Below are positions 1 to 8,622 of a stretch of 64,000 bases of DNA, one piece after another. Source of the DNA: Arthrobacter antibioticus. Lineage in GTDB: Bacteria > Actinomycetota > Actinomycetes > Actinomycetales > Micrococcaceae. The stretch spans positions 1-64,000 of the forward strand of contig NZ_JASISQ010000009.1 in NCBI RefSeq assembly GCF_030063205.1, in the 5' to 3' direction. Position numbers and translations under genes: made by a program. Each line of letters begins with the position of its first letter. The stretch's first letter is position 1. Below the pieces are notes generated by a model that did not search any database, was not told the DNA's origin, and saw only the letters and a program-made list of their open reading frames with translations.

Positions 1-291
1 CCAGAGCCAGTCAATGGTGAAACCGCGCGGCTACTGGCAACCCGTGATGGGGTCCGCTATTTCGTTGCGGAAAGCGATGATTCTAAGACTGCTTGCCTCG
101 CCGTAGTTCCACCTGGTGAGCCCCCGAGTTGGTTTGTGGGATGTGGCCCGAATACCGGCACTGGTCAGATTGTCGAGTCAGCTGGAGCAGGCGTGTCATC
201 GGCAAGACTCCTGGCGGATGGTTCGGATACGGCAAAGCTAGAACCTGGATGGACCAAAGTTACGGAAAACATTCTCGTCTTAGATCCGTAA
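1..291 (+). CDS. C-terminal part of a small secreted or lipoprotein-like protein
   Basis: The reading frame is open from the window edge to a TAA at 289-291, giving 96 residues with no start inside the window. The segment DGVRYFVAESDDSKTACLAV followed by a WFVGCGPN-like stretch aligns with NGVDYFAAQ...TCLVIV...KGC in the lipoprotein encoded at 562-1008 on the other strand, including both Cys positions. The two genes are therefore paralogues in convergent orientation. I infer an extracytoplasmic location by analogy with the neighbour. The function is unknown. Confidence 0.6.
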   Translation, partial: PEPVNGETARLLATRDGVRYFVAESDDSKTACLAVVPPGEPPSWFVGCGPNTGTGQIVESAGAGVSSARLLADGSDTAKLEPGWTKVTENILVLDP

Positions 292-561
292 GAGCCCATC
301 AGCCTCGGCAACATTACACACGAAAACAGTAAATCGAATCTGTTGCCGCAAACCGAACGCTCACTGTGGTCTCATCTGCGTTCTGGCCGCGGGCACTGGC
401 ACGTTCTTATGAAGGCACTAGGCTTGTCTTACGCAACTTTATTGATCGACAAAAAACACCCAACAGCATCTAATAAAACGCGCTTGAGCAACTAGGGCAA
501 GAGCGACGGCTCGTCCCAATCATGCAGTGATGGACTATAGACCTCTGGCCGTTGTCGTTAT

Positions 562-1008
562 CTAGGGCGACAACGGACTGAGCTGGACGTATTCACCTAC
601 ACACTCACTCTCCCCCGAGCATTGGCCGGAATCCGGCTGTGGTATTGGATTCAATGTGGCCTCCTGTTTAAGGGAATTGATGCTTGCTGTAACCGGGAGG
701 TTTTCGCTGCATCCTTTGGTCCACTGTTCATCTGGAGAGACTATAACTAGGCAAGTCATTTTCGCAGAGGAGTTCTCGGTCAATGTCTGAGCAGCAAAGT
801 AATCGACGCCGTTCTTGCTCCGCCCGAGGTACCTACTGCTTGCACTATCGATGTCATCAGCTGTGACGATCGAGGGCATAGTATCTGCTTGCTCTTGGAC
901 TTGCTCGAAAAGTGGCAACGTCTCTGCACTCGAACAGCCACCCAGTGACAAAGTAATCAATCCTCCCATCACTAGGGCGATAGAACCTTTTCTAAAATCC
1001 CTGACCAT
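562..1008 (-). CDS. Small lipoprotein of unknown function, paralogue of the gene at 1-291
   Basis: The 148-residue product begins with a basic N-terminus (VRDFRKG), a hydrophobic segment and a lipobox LGGC with the acylated Cys at residue 25, so it should be anchored outside the membrane. The mature part is short, with paired Cys around residues 85-100 and again near the C-terminus (QCSGESEC). A purine-rich GAGGGAATGA stretch lies upstream of the ATG. It shares the GVDYFAA...CLVIV...KGC pattern with the truncated gene at the window start. No enzymatic motif is visible, and the role (possibly surface exclusion or stress) cannot be assigned. Confidence 0.7.
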   Translation of the reverse strand: MVRDFRKGSIALVMGGLITLSLGGCSSAETLPLFEQVQEQADTMPSIVTADDIDSASSRYLGRSKNGVDYFAAQTLTENSSAKMTCLVIVSPDEQWTKGCSENLPVTASINSLKQEATLNPIPQPDSGQCSGESECVGEYVQLSPLSP

Positions 1009-1437
1009 AATCTCATTCCCTCTCGACGCTGAAACACATCCGTAGTTAGAGATCTACCTTACTTTGCCCGGCCCTGCGCCACATCGTGCCACGCAGTACC
1101 CAGCGAGACTGTTCTTGGTTTTGTTTGTTCTTATATTCAAAAGACGCCACAGAATCCAGCACCCATCTGTAACTGCGCTATCGGGCTCCGCAGGAAGCGG
1201 TGAAACGAGATTGTTTCGAGTTCGACGGGCCCACATAGACGCTTTCGAGCCGTTATGTAGGAGGGGACTGAAACGGAGCCGAGGATTCATGTACGCACCG
1301 AAGCTGAAAAGCCGCATCATGGCGGTTCCAGAGAGGAAGGAACTGGGAGACTTACTTGGTTTGCATCTTGGGGAACTTTCTAGGCAGTTAGCTGCTGTCT
1401 GCGGGAATAAAAACGAGGTGGCTAACCACTGGCACGG
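1009..1437. other. Intergenic stretch without a supported gene
   Basis: Open frames exist on both strands here (one of 88 codons on the minus strand, one of 173 codons on the plus strand that runs into the next gene). None has a good ribosome binding site or a protein-like composition. I see no clear promoter, repeat or terminator. Confidence 0.4.
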
Positions 1438-2667
1438 TCAGCTCTGCTCAGCTACCTCTTCTTTACTTTTATTACCGGTCCCCCCGGCTGAACCTCCAGG
1501 CAACACGCCAAATCCGGCATGTTCTTTAGAATTGGCCATCGGACGGCTAAATATTTGTTTTGCAAACTGTTCCCTGAGATTTTGAGCAGTGTCCTCTTTC
1601 ATGTTTGCCAAAAATGGCTCCAAGGCATTTAGGTCCAGCTGCATCCGCTTTGCATCTCTGGCGTCCTTGCGGTGTCCGGCGGATTCACGCCCCATATAGG
1701 TTGCAATAGCAACGGTCAACGCGGAAAGGCTGGTTTTCCAGATTGCTTCCGCAGGAGTGATGTTCTCAATGCCACTCATCATGGAGAAGAGCGCAATCAG
1801 TCCCGTCACTGCCACGGCAACTGCGGCAATACTCCATTTGTTTGCTGACGCACTTAGTTTTTGGGCGTGAGCTCCATATTCCGTCGAAATACTGTGTTGA
1901 GCTGTTGCTTCCGTCAGTTTGCGTGCCTGTTTCTCTAGCTCTTTCAGCTGGGCAATGTGTTGTTTTGCCTCGTTTTGACTTACAGCAAGATGCCGCTTGG
2001 CCATCCCCCTCGCTTCCTTTCGGTCACTCTCAAAAGAATCCTGCCACTCTGTCATTTTGGTAGTGAGCGCCGTGCTGTTCGTGGTGAGTGCTGTGTCTAA
2101 GCGGGTAGCCTGAGCCGAAACAGCCGCTTTCTCGACCCCAATGGTGTTTTTTAGATCTTCTATCTGTTCAGTCAAAGTGGCGATGGCGGCGTCCTTGGCG
2201 GTAACCACTTTCTGAAGTTCCTCTTCGGCTTCGACAGTGAACCCGCGCGCCAGATCTATGGCCTCAGAGATTCCGATTCTGTACTTCTCAGTTACGGCAG
2301 CCGCCTCGACCAAGTGATTAGGAGACGTAATCGGGCTGGGACAGTTCAATAAATGGGAAGAAATCTGCAGCAGGTGCGCCTCAATCGAGTCTGCAATAGA
2401 TACCTCGGGGTTTTGGATCAAATTCAAAAGTGGTGACTTAACTGATTCCAATTGGGTGTCTAGTGCCTGGGGAGCGCCAGCGTCTGGGAAACGCCATGCT
2501 GAGATATGGCGGAGACTGGCGATTTCAATTACAGCTTCTGACAGGCGGTGGAGTGAAAGAAATTCCTGTCCATTAACATTCTTGATGGTCTGAGTGATCA
2601 GACTCTGAACCTCTTCACACCTGCCCCAAAGAGCGTAAGCCTCAAAATCCTCTTGCAAAACTGCCAC
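1438..2667 (-). CDS. Coiled-coil protein with two transmembrane segments
   Basis: The 409-residue product has a helical N-terminal half, a long charged, probably coiled-coil stretch (about residues 145-270, rich in E, K, A, T and Q), then two hydrophobic segments at about 278-297 and 309-325 separated by a short loop. A charged cytoplasmic region and a Gly-rich tail follow. There is no signal peptide. The architecture suggests an inner-membrane protein with large cytoplasmic coiled coils, as seen in some phage-defence effectors, but no catalytic motif is visible. The gene stands alone. Function unknown. Confidence 0.7.
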   Translation of the reverse strand: MAVLQEDFEAYALWGRCEEVQSLITQTIKNVNGQEFLSLHRLSEAVIEIASLRHISAWRFPDAGAPQALDTQLESVKSPLLNLIQNPEVSIADSIEAHLLQISSHLLNCPSPITSPNHLVEAAAVTEKYRIGISEAIDLARGFTVEAEEELQKVVTAKDAAIATLTEQIEDLKNTIGVEKAAVSAQATRLDTALTTNSTALTTKMTEWQDSFESDRKEARGMAKRHLAVSQNEAKQHIAQLKELEKQARKLTEATAQHSISTEYGAHAQKLSASANKWSIAAVAVAVTGLIALFSMMSGIENITPAEAIWKTSLSALTVAIATYMGRESAGHRKDARDAKRMQLDLNALEPFLANMKEDTAQNLREQFAKQIFSRPMANSKEHAGFGVLPGGSAGGTGNKSKEEVAEQS

Positions 2668-2933
2668 TGTTACCTCCGGTTGATGTTCTCCCTACTTCAC
2701 CTACGTTAAAGCGCTTGGGGCGCGGTTCAGTAGCGTGTCGCATCTTGATCCTATGGCTTCAGGAAGTAACACCAGCGTGTGACTCAAATCTAAGAAGTGA
2801 AACGGGGCACGACGGTTAAAGCCATGAGACCTACGCCGGTAAAATCGGAGCCAGCCGTTAAGTAACTGACGGGGCTAGGGAGCGGGCTGTCGAAAAGGAC
2901 GATTTGCTATAGGAAATAAGGTGTAGTGGGAGG

Positions 2934-3857
2934 ATGGGGCTTCACCAGGAGAACATCGATGCGGACATGGTTAGGACTCTTTTGAGAGAACAGCATCCTG
3001 ACCTTGCCGAAGAAGCGCTATCTCTCGGAGCGCTGGGCTGGGACAACCAAATGTGGCGACTCGGAGAGCACCTCGCCGTAAGACTCCCGTGGGCGACTGA
3101 CGCTGCAGATGATCTAATTTTGAAAGAGAACTCTTGGCTCCCTCGGTTGACGAGGAATTTGCCTCTTGCAGTGCCAATGCCGCAGCGAGTCGGGAAGCCG
3201 TCGGAACTATTTCCGCGCCCTTGGAGTATCACAACATGGGTAGTAGGTGAGCCAGCAGATAAGGCCCCCATCCAGGGGAGCGCAGGAGGCGAAGCCTTGG
3301 CGGCTTTTCTGACCGCCTTCCACCAACCTGCTCCGTCGAATGCACCCGTGGGCCGTGACAGGGCGGGGGCACTTGTCGAAGTGGCGGATCGATTTGTTGG
3401 TTCTTTATCCTCAGCTAGTGACCTGGGATTGATACCGGAGCCCAGAAAGATTCGGGCCATTTGGGACGATGCAGTGTCAGCTGAATATTGGTTTCTGTGG
3501 GCTCCGCCGGCGGTGCGGCTGCATGGCGACCTCTATCCGGCTAATGTGATAACGACAGATAGCGCGTTGACCGGAGTCATCGATTTCGGCGACCTATGCG
3601 CCGGTAATCCTGCCTTTGACCTCGCCGCGGCGTGGATCTTACTTCCCGATCGTGACAGTATTGGGCGCTTTAAGGAGGCGTACTGTCCATCAATCGGAGA
3701 CGAGACGTGGCGTCGAGCTAGGGGTTGGGCTATTTGGCGCGCAGTTGCGAGTATCTTCATTTCCGAAGCCGGTAAGCGGGGCGAGCCGGGCGGGAAGGTA
3801 ACATGGGGGGCGCCGGCTCTGAGATCACTTCGCCGACTCGTAAATGAGCCGATTTGA
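2934..3857 (+). CDS. Aminoglycoside phosphotransferase (APH) family kinase
   Basis: The 307-residue product has the APH fold signature: a Brenner-type catalytic loop HGDLYPANV at 197-205 (catalytic Asp199, Asn204) and a metal-binding IDFGD at 216-220 (Asp217) followed by GNPAFDLA. Proteins of this family phosphorylate aminoglycosides, macrolides or small metabolites. The substrate cannot be decided here, and the sequence is not one of the classical APH(3') enzymes I recognise. GGGAGG immediately precedes the ATG. The gene is monocistronic. It could confer or have once conferred resistance, but a metabolic kinase is equally likely. Confidence 0.85.
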   Translation: MGLHQENIDADMVRTLLREQHPDLAEEALSLGALGWDNQMWRLGEHLAVRLPWATDAADDLILKENSWLPRLTRNLPLAVPMPQRVGKPSELFPRPWSITTWVVGEPADKAPIQGSAGGEALAAFLTAFHQPAPSNAPVGRDRAGALVEVADRFVGSLSSASDLGLIPEPRKIRAIWDDAVSAEYWFLWAPPAVRLHGDLYPANVITTDSALTGVIDFGDLCAGNPAFDLAAAWILLPDRDSIGRFKEAYCPSIGDETWRRARGWAIWRAVASIFISEAGKRGEPGGKVTWGAPALRSLRRLVNEPI

Positions 3858-4643
3858 CGTGGGACGCGGAGCCATTCACTAATTCACGGGTGCATCATAA
3901 AAATTTTTGGCGCAGTCCTTCCACTAACTCAGGATGTCATTTCTGGCTGCACTTTGGTGTGATATCTAAAAGTCTTACCATGGGTTGATCATGACCTGCA
4001 GCTCCTGCTCTTTCCCCACCAATCACCTGTAGGGCTGCGTTGCCGAAAGTGGATCTTATTGCCGGATTTCTCCATCCCGCGCTGTGAACCTGTCAGAGGT
4101 CCGATAAAGTGCAAGGGAAGTTCGGTGATCATAAAGGCCAAGCTGTTGCCTACACCCGCAGCTATGGCCTCATCAGAATCATCGAGAAGCGCGGTGTGAC
4201 CACGTTGGAGTGGCACCCCGCCGCAAGCATCAAACAAGTGAACCCCATAACGACTTAGCCGGCTCTTCATAGGGCTTCAACGGGTAAGTTTCCCATGGTC
4301 CAAGACAAGGCGATGCCGAGTCACCAACCAGCGGGGCCAGTTCTTTTCAGCCGATGACAACCATAGGACGGGGAGCGGGGGAGTCCACGAGCGCCCGGTC
4401 ACATTCACCAGGTGGTGAGTTTTCATGCGCCTGTGGGGATTCCCAGCGAGCTACTATCCGTTCATACACCACACTCACCGAGCACCAACGCCCACCAATT
4501 CTAGACAATAAATACCTAAAATTTCTCTATATCTAGAGACAAAACATCTATCTATTCATATGAATAAATAGTATAATTGAGGTATAAGCACGGCAGATCG
4601 AACCTAACTAAAACCCATACGTAACCAAAAGGATCTGAACCCG
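3858..4643. other. Long intergenic region; possible gene remnant at 3989-4270 (minus)
   Basis: No gene is well supported over nearly 800 bases. A 93-codon minus-strand frame (3989-4270) has a plausible stretch (GVHLFDACGGVPLQRGHTAL and onward) but no recognisable family and weak initiation signals; it may be a decayed fragment. The last 150 bases become A/T-rich and hold the promoter-like region of the following operon. Confidence 0.35.
4553..4577 (+). promoter_or_regulatory. Promoter with overlapping palindromic operator upstream of the nrdH-ssb operon
   Basis: A perfect 14-base palindrome TATTCATATGAATA occupies 4553-4566. It is followed directly by TATAAT at 4572-4577, a good -10 element about 65 bases before the nrdH-like start. 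The palindrome lies where a -35 element or operator would be, so a repressor bound there could block the promoter. The binding protein is unknown; the small ribbon-helix-helix-like product at 5924 is one candidate. Confidence 0.5.
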
Positions 4644-4901
4644 ATGACTATCACCATCTACACCAAACCAAGCGGCTGCTTTGGATGCAAGAAGACCAAA
4701 GACGTCTTCGATGCCGCAGGTATCAGCTACGTAGAACTCGATATCACCACGAACCAGGCAGCGCTTGAATACGTCACCGAAGAACTCGGATACTCACAAG
4801 CCCCCATCGTTTTATACGAACGTGAAGGCACCCTCAATCACTGGTCAGGGCTGAACCCCACCAAGATCAACCAGGTCATTGCACTAGAGCTGGCAGCGTA
4901 G
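4644..4901 (+). CDS. nrdH: NrdH-like glutaredoxin
   Basis: The 85-residue thioredoxin-fold protein has an N-terminal CFGC active site (Cys12, Cys15), a cis-Pro region (QAPIVLY) and a HWSGLNPTKI segment like the WSGF-P-K-I signature of NrdH redoxins. NrdH passes electrons from thioredoxin reductase to class Ib ribonucleotide reductase. AAGGATCTGA lies just upstream. It heads a short operon with an unknown gene and ssb, fitting nucleotide supply and DNA protection around plasmid transfer or replication. CFGC differs from the common CVQC/CPQC, so the assignment is at family level. Confidence 0.8.
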   Translation: MTITIYTKPSGCFGCKKTKDVFDAAGISYVELDITTNQAALEYVTEELGYSQAPIVLYEREGTLNHWSGLNPTKINQVIALELAA

Positions 4902-4914
4902 GGGAGTGGACGCC

Positions 4915-5247
4915 ATGAAGCCCAGGATCACCCGCCTTGAAGACGTCAGCTACTACCTTCCCCTCTATGACGAGGACGGAGAGCAGGACTACGAAGCTTT
5001 CTACCACCGGAACCTGCTAGCCCTAGGCCGCGACTTCGGCCTGACAGGCGTCAGCGATGGAGCAGCCTCCGAAATTCGAAGTATCTTCCCGGAGATTGAG
5101 AACGCCGTCGATACCACCCCAGAAATCCGCACCGCTTTGATCGCGATAGGCAAGCTCATTGAGCAAGAGAACCCCGAAGATCCCCGTATCCGGGATCGCA
5201 TTGAAGTCGCTATCGCGGAACTTCGCGATCACCTCACCATCAAGTAG
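4915..5247 (+). CDS. Unknown acidic small protein between nrdH and ssb
   Basis: The 110-residue acidic, helix-rich protein (YYLPLYDEDGEQDYEAFYH near the N-terminus) matches no family I recognise. A GTG at 4906 is in frame, but GGGGAG at 4901-4906 is well spaced (8 bases) only for the ATG at 4915, so that start is preferred. It follows nrdH by 13 bases and precedes ssb by 24, so the three are probably co-transcribed. Confidence 0.7.
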   Translation: MKPRITRLEDVSYYLPLYDEDGEQDYEAFYHRNLLALGRDFGLTGVSDGAASEIRSIFPEIENAVDTTPEIRTALIAIGKLIEQENPEDPRIRDRIEVAIAELRDHLTIK

Positions 5248-5271
5248 AACCTACACACAAGGAGCAAGATC

Positions 5272-5832
5272 ATGGCCGGAGAAACAACCATCACCGTCAT
5301 TGGCAACCTCACCGCCGATCCTGAACTACGGTTCACACCGAGTGGATCTGCTGTAGCTAACTTCACCATCGCCTCAACCCCGCGCACCTTCGATCGGCAG
5401 TCCAACGAGTGGAAAGACGGAGAAACACTGTTCCTCCGTGCCTCGATTTGGCGTGAAGCTGCCGAGAACGTGGCCGAGTCACTCACCAAGGGAACCCGCG
5501 TGATCGTTTCGGGCCGGTTGAAGTCCCGAACCTACGACACCAAGGAAGGCGAAAAGCGCACCGTGATGGAGCTTGAAGTCGATGAAATTGGCCCCTCGCT
5601 GCGCTACGCCAACGCCACAATCAACCGCACCCAACGCACCACCAACAACCAGAGCAACCCGGCAGCCGCACCGGCACCCGGTAGGCAAGGAAACCAGGGC
5701 TTCCACGCCGCAGGGTCTAGCGCATACGCCCCTTCGTCCCATCCAACCGCGAATGACCCATGGGCCATTCCGCCAGGAGAAGGCAATGATGGCTGGGGGA
5801 GCGGACCCGATCAGTCCGAACCACCGTTCTAG
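5272..5832 (+). CDS. ssb: Single-stranded DNA-binding protein
   Basis: The 186-residue product is a bacterial Ssb. The N-terminal OB-fold begins [19 protein letters not shown] and includes [19 protein letters not shown] and a [19 protein letters not shown] strand pair to about residue 110. A flexible Gln/Asn/Pro-rich linker ends in the acidic-hydrophobic tip SEPPF that recruits partner proteins. AAGGAGCAAG precedes the ATG. Plasmid-borne ssb genes protect single-stranded DNA during replication or after conjugative entry, in keeping with the transfer functions here. Confidence 0.95.
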   Translation: MAGETTITVIGNLTADPELRFTPSGSAVANFTIASTPRTFDRQSNEWKDGETLFLRASIWREAAENVAESLTKGTRVIVSGRLKSRTYDTKEGEKRTVMELEVDEIGPSLRYANATINRTQRTTNNQSNPAAAPAPGRQGNQGFHAAGSSAYAPSSHPTANDPWAIPPGEGNDGWGSGPDQSEPPF

Positions 5833-5844
5833 AAAAGATGTTGC

Positions 5845-5884
5845 GGCGTGGCCAGTCAAGACACTGGCCACGCCACACGCTCTT
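5845..5884 (+). terminator. Rho-independent-type terminator after ssb
   Basis: GGCGTGGCCAGT (5845-5856), a six-base loop and the perfect complement ACTGGCCACGCC (5863-5874) form a 12-bp stem, followed by a T-containing tail CTCTTTAATTCTTC. It lies 13 bases after the ssb stop codon. Confidence 0.75.
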
Positions 5885-5923
5885 TAATTCTTCTTTCAGA
5901 ATCAAGGATGTTTGAGATGACAT

Positions 5924-6250
5924 ATGAAAAAAGCGATGAACGCTAAGCGAACACCCCCAAGTTTCAGCGTCACCCTCCCGGATGATGTGGCGAATCAGGT
6001 GCGCGCAGCACTGCAAGCCACCGGTATTCAGGAAGGCTACGCCTCCGTGAATGACCTGATGGAGGGAGCGCTACGTAGGGAGCTGCGCAGACTCCAACGT
6101 AAACACAATGCAGGTAAAACATGGCCCGGAATTCCCGCCGGGATACTCCGCACAGGACGCCGCACAAAAGAAGAAACACGATCAGGTATAGCACCAGAAC
6201 CGGCACAATTCCCAGACGCCCAAAAAGGGAGACTAGACCATGAGAGATAA
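5924..6250 (+). CDS. Small DNA-binding-like protein, possibly ribbon-helix-helix
   Basis: The 108-residue basic protein begins with a strand-helix-helix-like segment (PPSFSVTLPDDVANQVRAAL, then ASVNDLMEGALRRELRRLQ, residues about 10-60) resembling ribbon-helix-helix plasmid regulators or CopG-type antitoxins. A basic, Pro/Gly-rich tail follows. No toxin or ParA is adjacent, but the next small reading frame overlaps its end. It could autoregulate a nearby promoter. Start assignment is moderate because the upstream purine stretch (GAGATG) is weak. Confidence 0.55.
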   Translation: MKKAMNAKRTPPSFSVTLPDDVANQVRAALQATGIQEGYASVNDLMEGALRRELRRLQRKHNAGKTWPGIPAGILRTGRRTKEETRSGIAPEPAQFPDAQKGRLDHER

Positions 6251-6362
6251 GCCCTATGCAGGGCCCAGTGACACCAACGACTTCGACGGCCTTAGCCCGG
6301 ATGAAATGGCTAAAGCCATGTATGAGTACCAGTTGCTAGGGGAGTGCTTTCGAAATAGTTAG
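6240..6362 (+). CDS. 40-residue acidic peptide, translationally coupled to the preceding gene
   Basis: An ATG at 6240 overlaps the last 11 bases of the preceding gene and opens a 40-codon frame ending TAG at 6360-6362. The product begins MRDKPYAGPSDTNDFDGL and continues SPDEMAKAMYEYQLLGE, a composition more protein-like than random. AAAAAGGGAGACTAGACC gives a ribosome binding site. The frame may be a complete small gene or the 5-prime remnant of a longer one. No function is assigned. Confidence 0.4.
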   Translation: MRDKPYAGPSDTNDFDGLSPDEMAKAMYEYQLLGECFRNS

Positions 6363-6765
6363 TGACGAGGACATGATGGGGAAGGGGTGGGCGATTGACG
6401 ACCCCCTCAGCCTGGTCAAAGGCCACGGCGATAATATACGCCGGCAGAGCGCGATGATTGCAATCATCAGATATGTCTTCGCAGGTCAGAAGGCCACATG
6501 CGATCCTCCCGATTGCATACATCGAGGTGTGTCCGACAAGGCGCCAAGGTAATCAAAAAATCAGCAAACTCACTGGCCACGACCGTAAGGGAGGGACTTT
6601 AAAGAAGGTCTCCGAAACTTCACTATGTGCGCCCGCCGCACATAGAGTAACTTTTACTTTACATAAGGTAAATTATCGGCGTTAAATAATGGCTACTTTG
6701 AGCTAATGCGATAACTGGCAAATCAGTGACATTTTCCAGAAAAACCAAAGCATCCATGTTCTGTC
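6363..6765. other. Intergenic stretch without a supported gene
   Basis: Only unconvincing short frames occur. Near 6650-6675 an imperfect inverted repeat (TTTACTTTA...TAAGGTAAA) lies in A/T-rich DNA and could be a promoter or operator. Nothing else stands out. Confidence 0.35.
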
Positions 6766-7815
6766 TTACGCGCCGGGAGTGATCGTGGGTTCCTCGTGCT
6801 CTAGGGCTGCGCGGATGGCTGCTGGAGATGGCAGTGTGGCCTGTTCATCGGCAGGAAGTGCCTCGTAGGTGTATGAGGTGACGGTGAGGGGCTGGGTTGA
6901 CCCGTCCAGTGCGTAGCGTACGGTGCGTTCGTTTTTTGATCCGCAGACGAGGATCCCGACGGTGGGGGTTTGGCGGGGCAGTTTGAGCATGTCGTTGACG
7001 GCTGCGACATAGAAATTCAGTTGGCCCAGGTGTGCGGGTTTGAATTTGCCGGCTTTGAGTTCCACGACGACGTAACGGTCGGATGGCACGTGGTAGAGCA
7101 GTAGATCGATGAAGAAGTCATCTCCATCGATGTCTAAAGGATATTGGCGTCCGACGAAGGCGAACCCGGATCCGAACTCGGCCAGAGTCTGTGCCATGCG
7201 CAGTGTCATGGCTTCTTCCATGGCATGTTCCTGGGCTTCTTCGCTTAGGCCGAGGAAGTCAAAGATCAGGGGGTCTTTGGCGATCTCCTTGACTAGGTCG
7301 GTGCCTTCTTGGGGTAGTCGTGCCTGAAGGTTATTCGGGGCCGCTCCGGTGCGGCTGTGGAGGTTGGTGGAGATCTGGTGTTCGAGTACGGCTACTGACC
7401 AGCCATGTTCGAGGGCTTTGAGGGCGTACCAACGACGTTGTTCTTGGTTATCGAGTTTGTTGAGGAGCGCGATGTTGTGACTCCAGCTCAATTGTCCAGA
7501 CGGTGTCTGGACAATTGGTTCGGTATCAGTCCATGCGGCGGCGAAGGCTCGCATGTTGTACATGTTGGTTCGTGAGAACCCTTTCATGTGTGGGAATTCT
7601 GTGCGCAGGTCGTGTGCGAGTTGGCTAAGAACGCTACTGCCCCACGGTTCGTTGGCTTGCCTGGCGAGAATGGTCCGTCCGATGTTCCAGTACAGCTCGA
7701 TCATGGCTGTATTGACGACGCGCTGTGCGCGTTGTTGAGCTTGGCGTACGAGGTCTTTGAGGGTCGTCAGTGCGGCGGCGTACTCTGCGGTGCGGTCCGG
7801 TTCGAGCTCGGTCAT
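6766..7815 (-). CDS. DUF1016 (YhcG-type) PDDEXK nuclease-domain protein
   Basis: The 349-residue protein has the two-part YhcG architecture: an N-terminal helical DUF1016_N domain (IELYWNIGRTILARQ, FPHMKGFSRTNMYNMRAF, LSWSHNIALLNK, residues about 15-155) and a C-terminal PDDEXK-like fold (about 175-330) with DFFIDLLLYH (Asp237), VVVELK (Glu252, Lys254) and GQLNFYV (Gln265). Members are common in mobile and defence islands, often beside restriction genes. Here it is isolated between intergenic stretches. I infer a structure-dependent DNA nuclease, possibly involved in defence. Confidence 0.85.
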   Translation of the reverse strand: MTELEPDRTAEYAAALTTLKDLVRQAQQRAQRVVNTAMIELYWNIGRTILARQANEPWGSSVLSQLAHDLRTEFPHMKGFSRTNMYNMRAFAAAWTDTEPIVQTPSGQLSWSHNIALLNKLDNQEQRRWYALKALEHGWSVAVLEHQISTNLHSRTGAAPNNLQARLPQEGTDLVKEIAKDPLIFDFLGLSEEAQEHAMEEAMTLRMAQTLAEFGSGFAFVGRQYPLDIDGDDFFIDLLLYHVPSDRYVVVELKAGKFKPAHLGQLNFYVAAVNDMLKLPRQTPTVGILVCGSKNERTVRYALDGSTQPLTVTSYTYEALPADEQATLPSPAAIRAALEHEEPTITPGA

Positions 7816-8132
7816 AGATCTACCCTAGTTCCCGGAACCTACTCCCCCACACTTGATGGGCCAGGGGCCTTCGGGTTTAACAGGAGTAAATGGCATGGGT
7901 GGGTTCCGGTTCATCGATAGTTGAGAAATTCAATCTGATTGGGGCCCACTTTGGGGTGGAATCGCAGTTTGATTGGGTACCACCCATGACGTCTTGTTGA
8001 GCTTCGGATGTTGATCAGATTTGAGTCGTATATGTTTCGTGGGATTGCGACAGATGACCATCTAGACGGGGCACTACGTAAGTGCATCCGCTTCCCAGTT
8101 TGTCTGTGTGATCGATTGCGAGTGCAGTGCGA
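7816..8132. other. Intergenic stretch without a supported gene
   Basis: I see no convincing frame, hairpin or repeat between the DUF1016 gene and the Fur-like gene, which is read toward this region. Frames crossing it on the plus strand are antisense shadows. Confidence 0.35.
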
Positions 8133-8477
8133 TTATGCGGGGCACTGTCCGCAGCGCCCGAAGATTTCAAGGATGTGGCGGGTGACGGTGAATCCGTTCT
8201 TCTTCGCGGACGCGTGTATCCAGCTCTCGTCAGGCGGATCGATCTCAATGGCCATGCCGCAGCCCTGGCACACTAGATGGTGGTGGTGTTCCTCAGGTTG
8301 GCACGCCCGGAAGAGCTGTCCACCAGGCACTGGGATTGTGTCAGCGTGTCCAGCTTCGGCGAGAGCATTGAGTTGCCGGTACACAGTAGCCAACCCGACC
8401 TCGTGCCCGTCTTCAATGAGTCGTTTGTGGAGCTGTTGAGCTGAGATGAAACCGGAAGTCTTCTCCAACCCGCGCAA
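8133..8477 (-). CDS. Fur-family metalloregulator (Zur-like) with interrupted N-terminus
   Basis: The frame has a winged-helix part (SGFISAQQLHKRLIEDGHEV, GLATVYRQLNALAEAG), a His cluster HHHHLVC, and two structural Zn pairs C70-x2-C73 and C109-x2-C112, as in Zur/Fur proteins. The only start is a TTG at 8477. Upstream in the same frame the codons read KTNHPRSTT-stop-KEAVLRGLEK, where Fur proteins normally have TRQ-K-AVL, so the TAG probably replaced a Gln codon; no start codon precedes it. The protein is either made without its first helix or the gene is inactive. It is a candidate regulator of the palindromes at 9699 and 20929. Confidence 0.65.
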   Translation of the reverse strand: MRGLEKTSGFISAQQLHKRLIEDGHEVGLATVYRQLNALAEAGHADTIPVPGGQLFRACQPEEHHHHLVCQGCGMAIEIDPPDESWIHASAKKNGFTVTRHILEIFGRCGQCPA

Positions 8478-8557
8478 AACTGCCTCTTTCTAGGTAGTAC
8501 TACGCGGGTGGTTTGTTTTTGTGGTGGTTACATCACAATCCCCTCAGTCGGAGCGAT

Positions 8558-8574
8558 TTGAGAACGTATCTCAA
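8558..8574. promoter_or_regulatory. Palindromic operator-like site upstream of the ArsR/SmtB gene
   Basis: TTGAGA (8558-8563), five bases and TCTCAA (8569-8574) form an inverted repeat, followed by A/T-rich DNA with TATAGT-like elements up to the start at 8623. ArsR/SmtB repressors usually bind imperfect palindromes around their own promoter, so autoregulation is likely. Confidence 0.4.
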
Positions 8575-8622
8575 TAGTATAGTAACATTGCAATATGTTT
8601 ATGTATGTGTTGAAATGTTCCT

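Noticed and set aside
1064-1585. 173-codon plus-strand frame
   Set aside because: It runs antisense into the coiled-coil gene, has no ribosome binding site and a composition typical of a shadow frame.
3989-4270. 93-codon minus-strand frame
   Set aside because: Some stretches are protein-like, but there is no recognisable family and poor initiation; kept only as a possible remnant.
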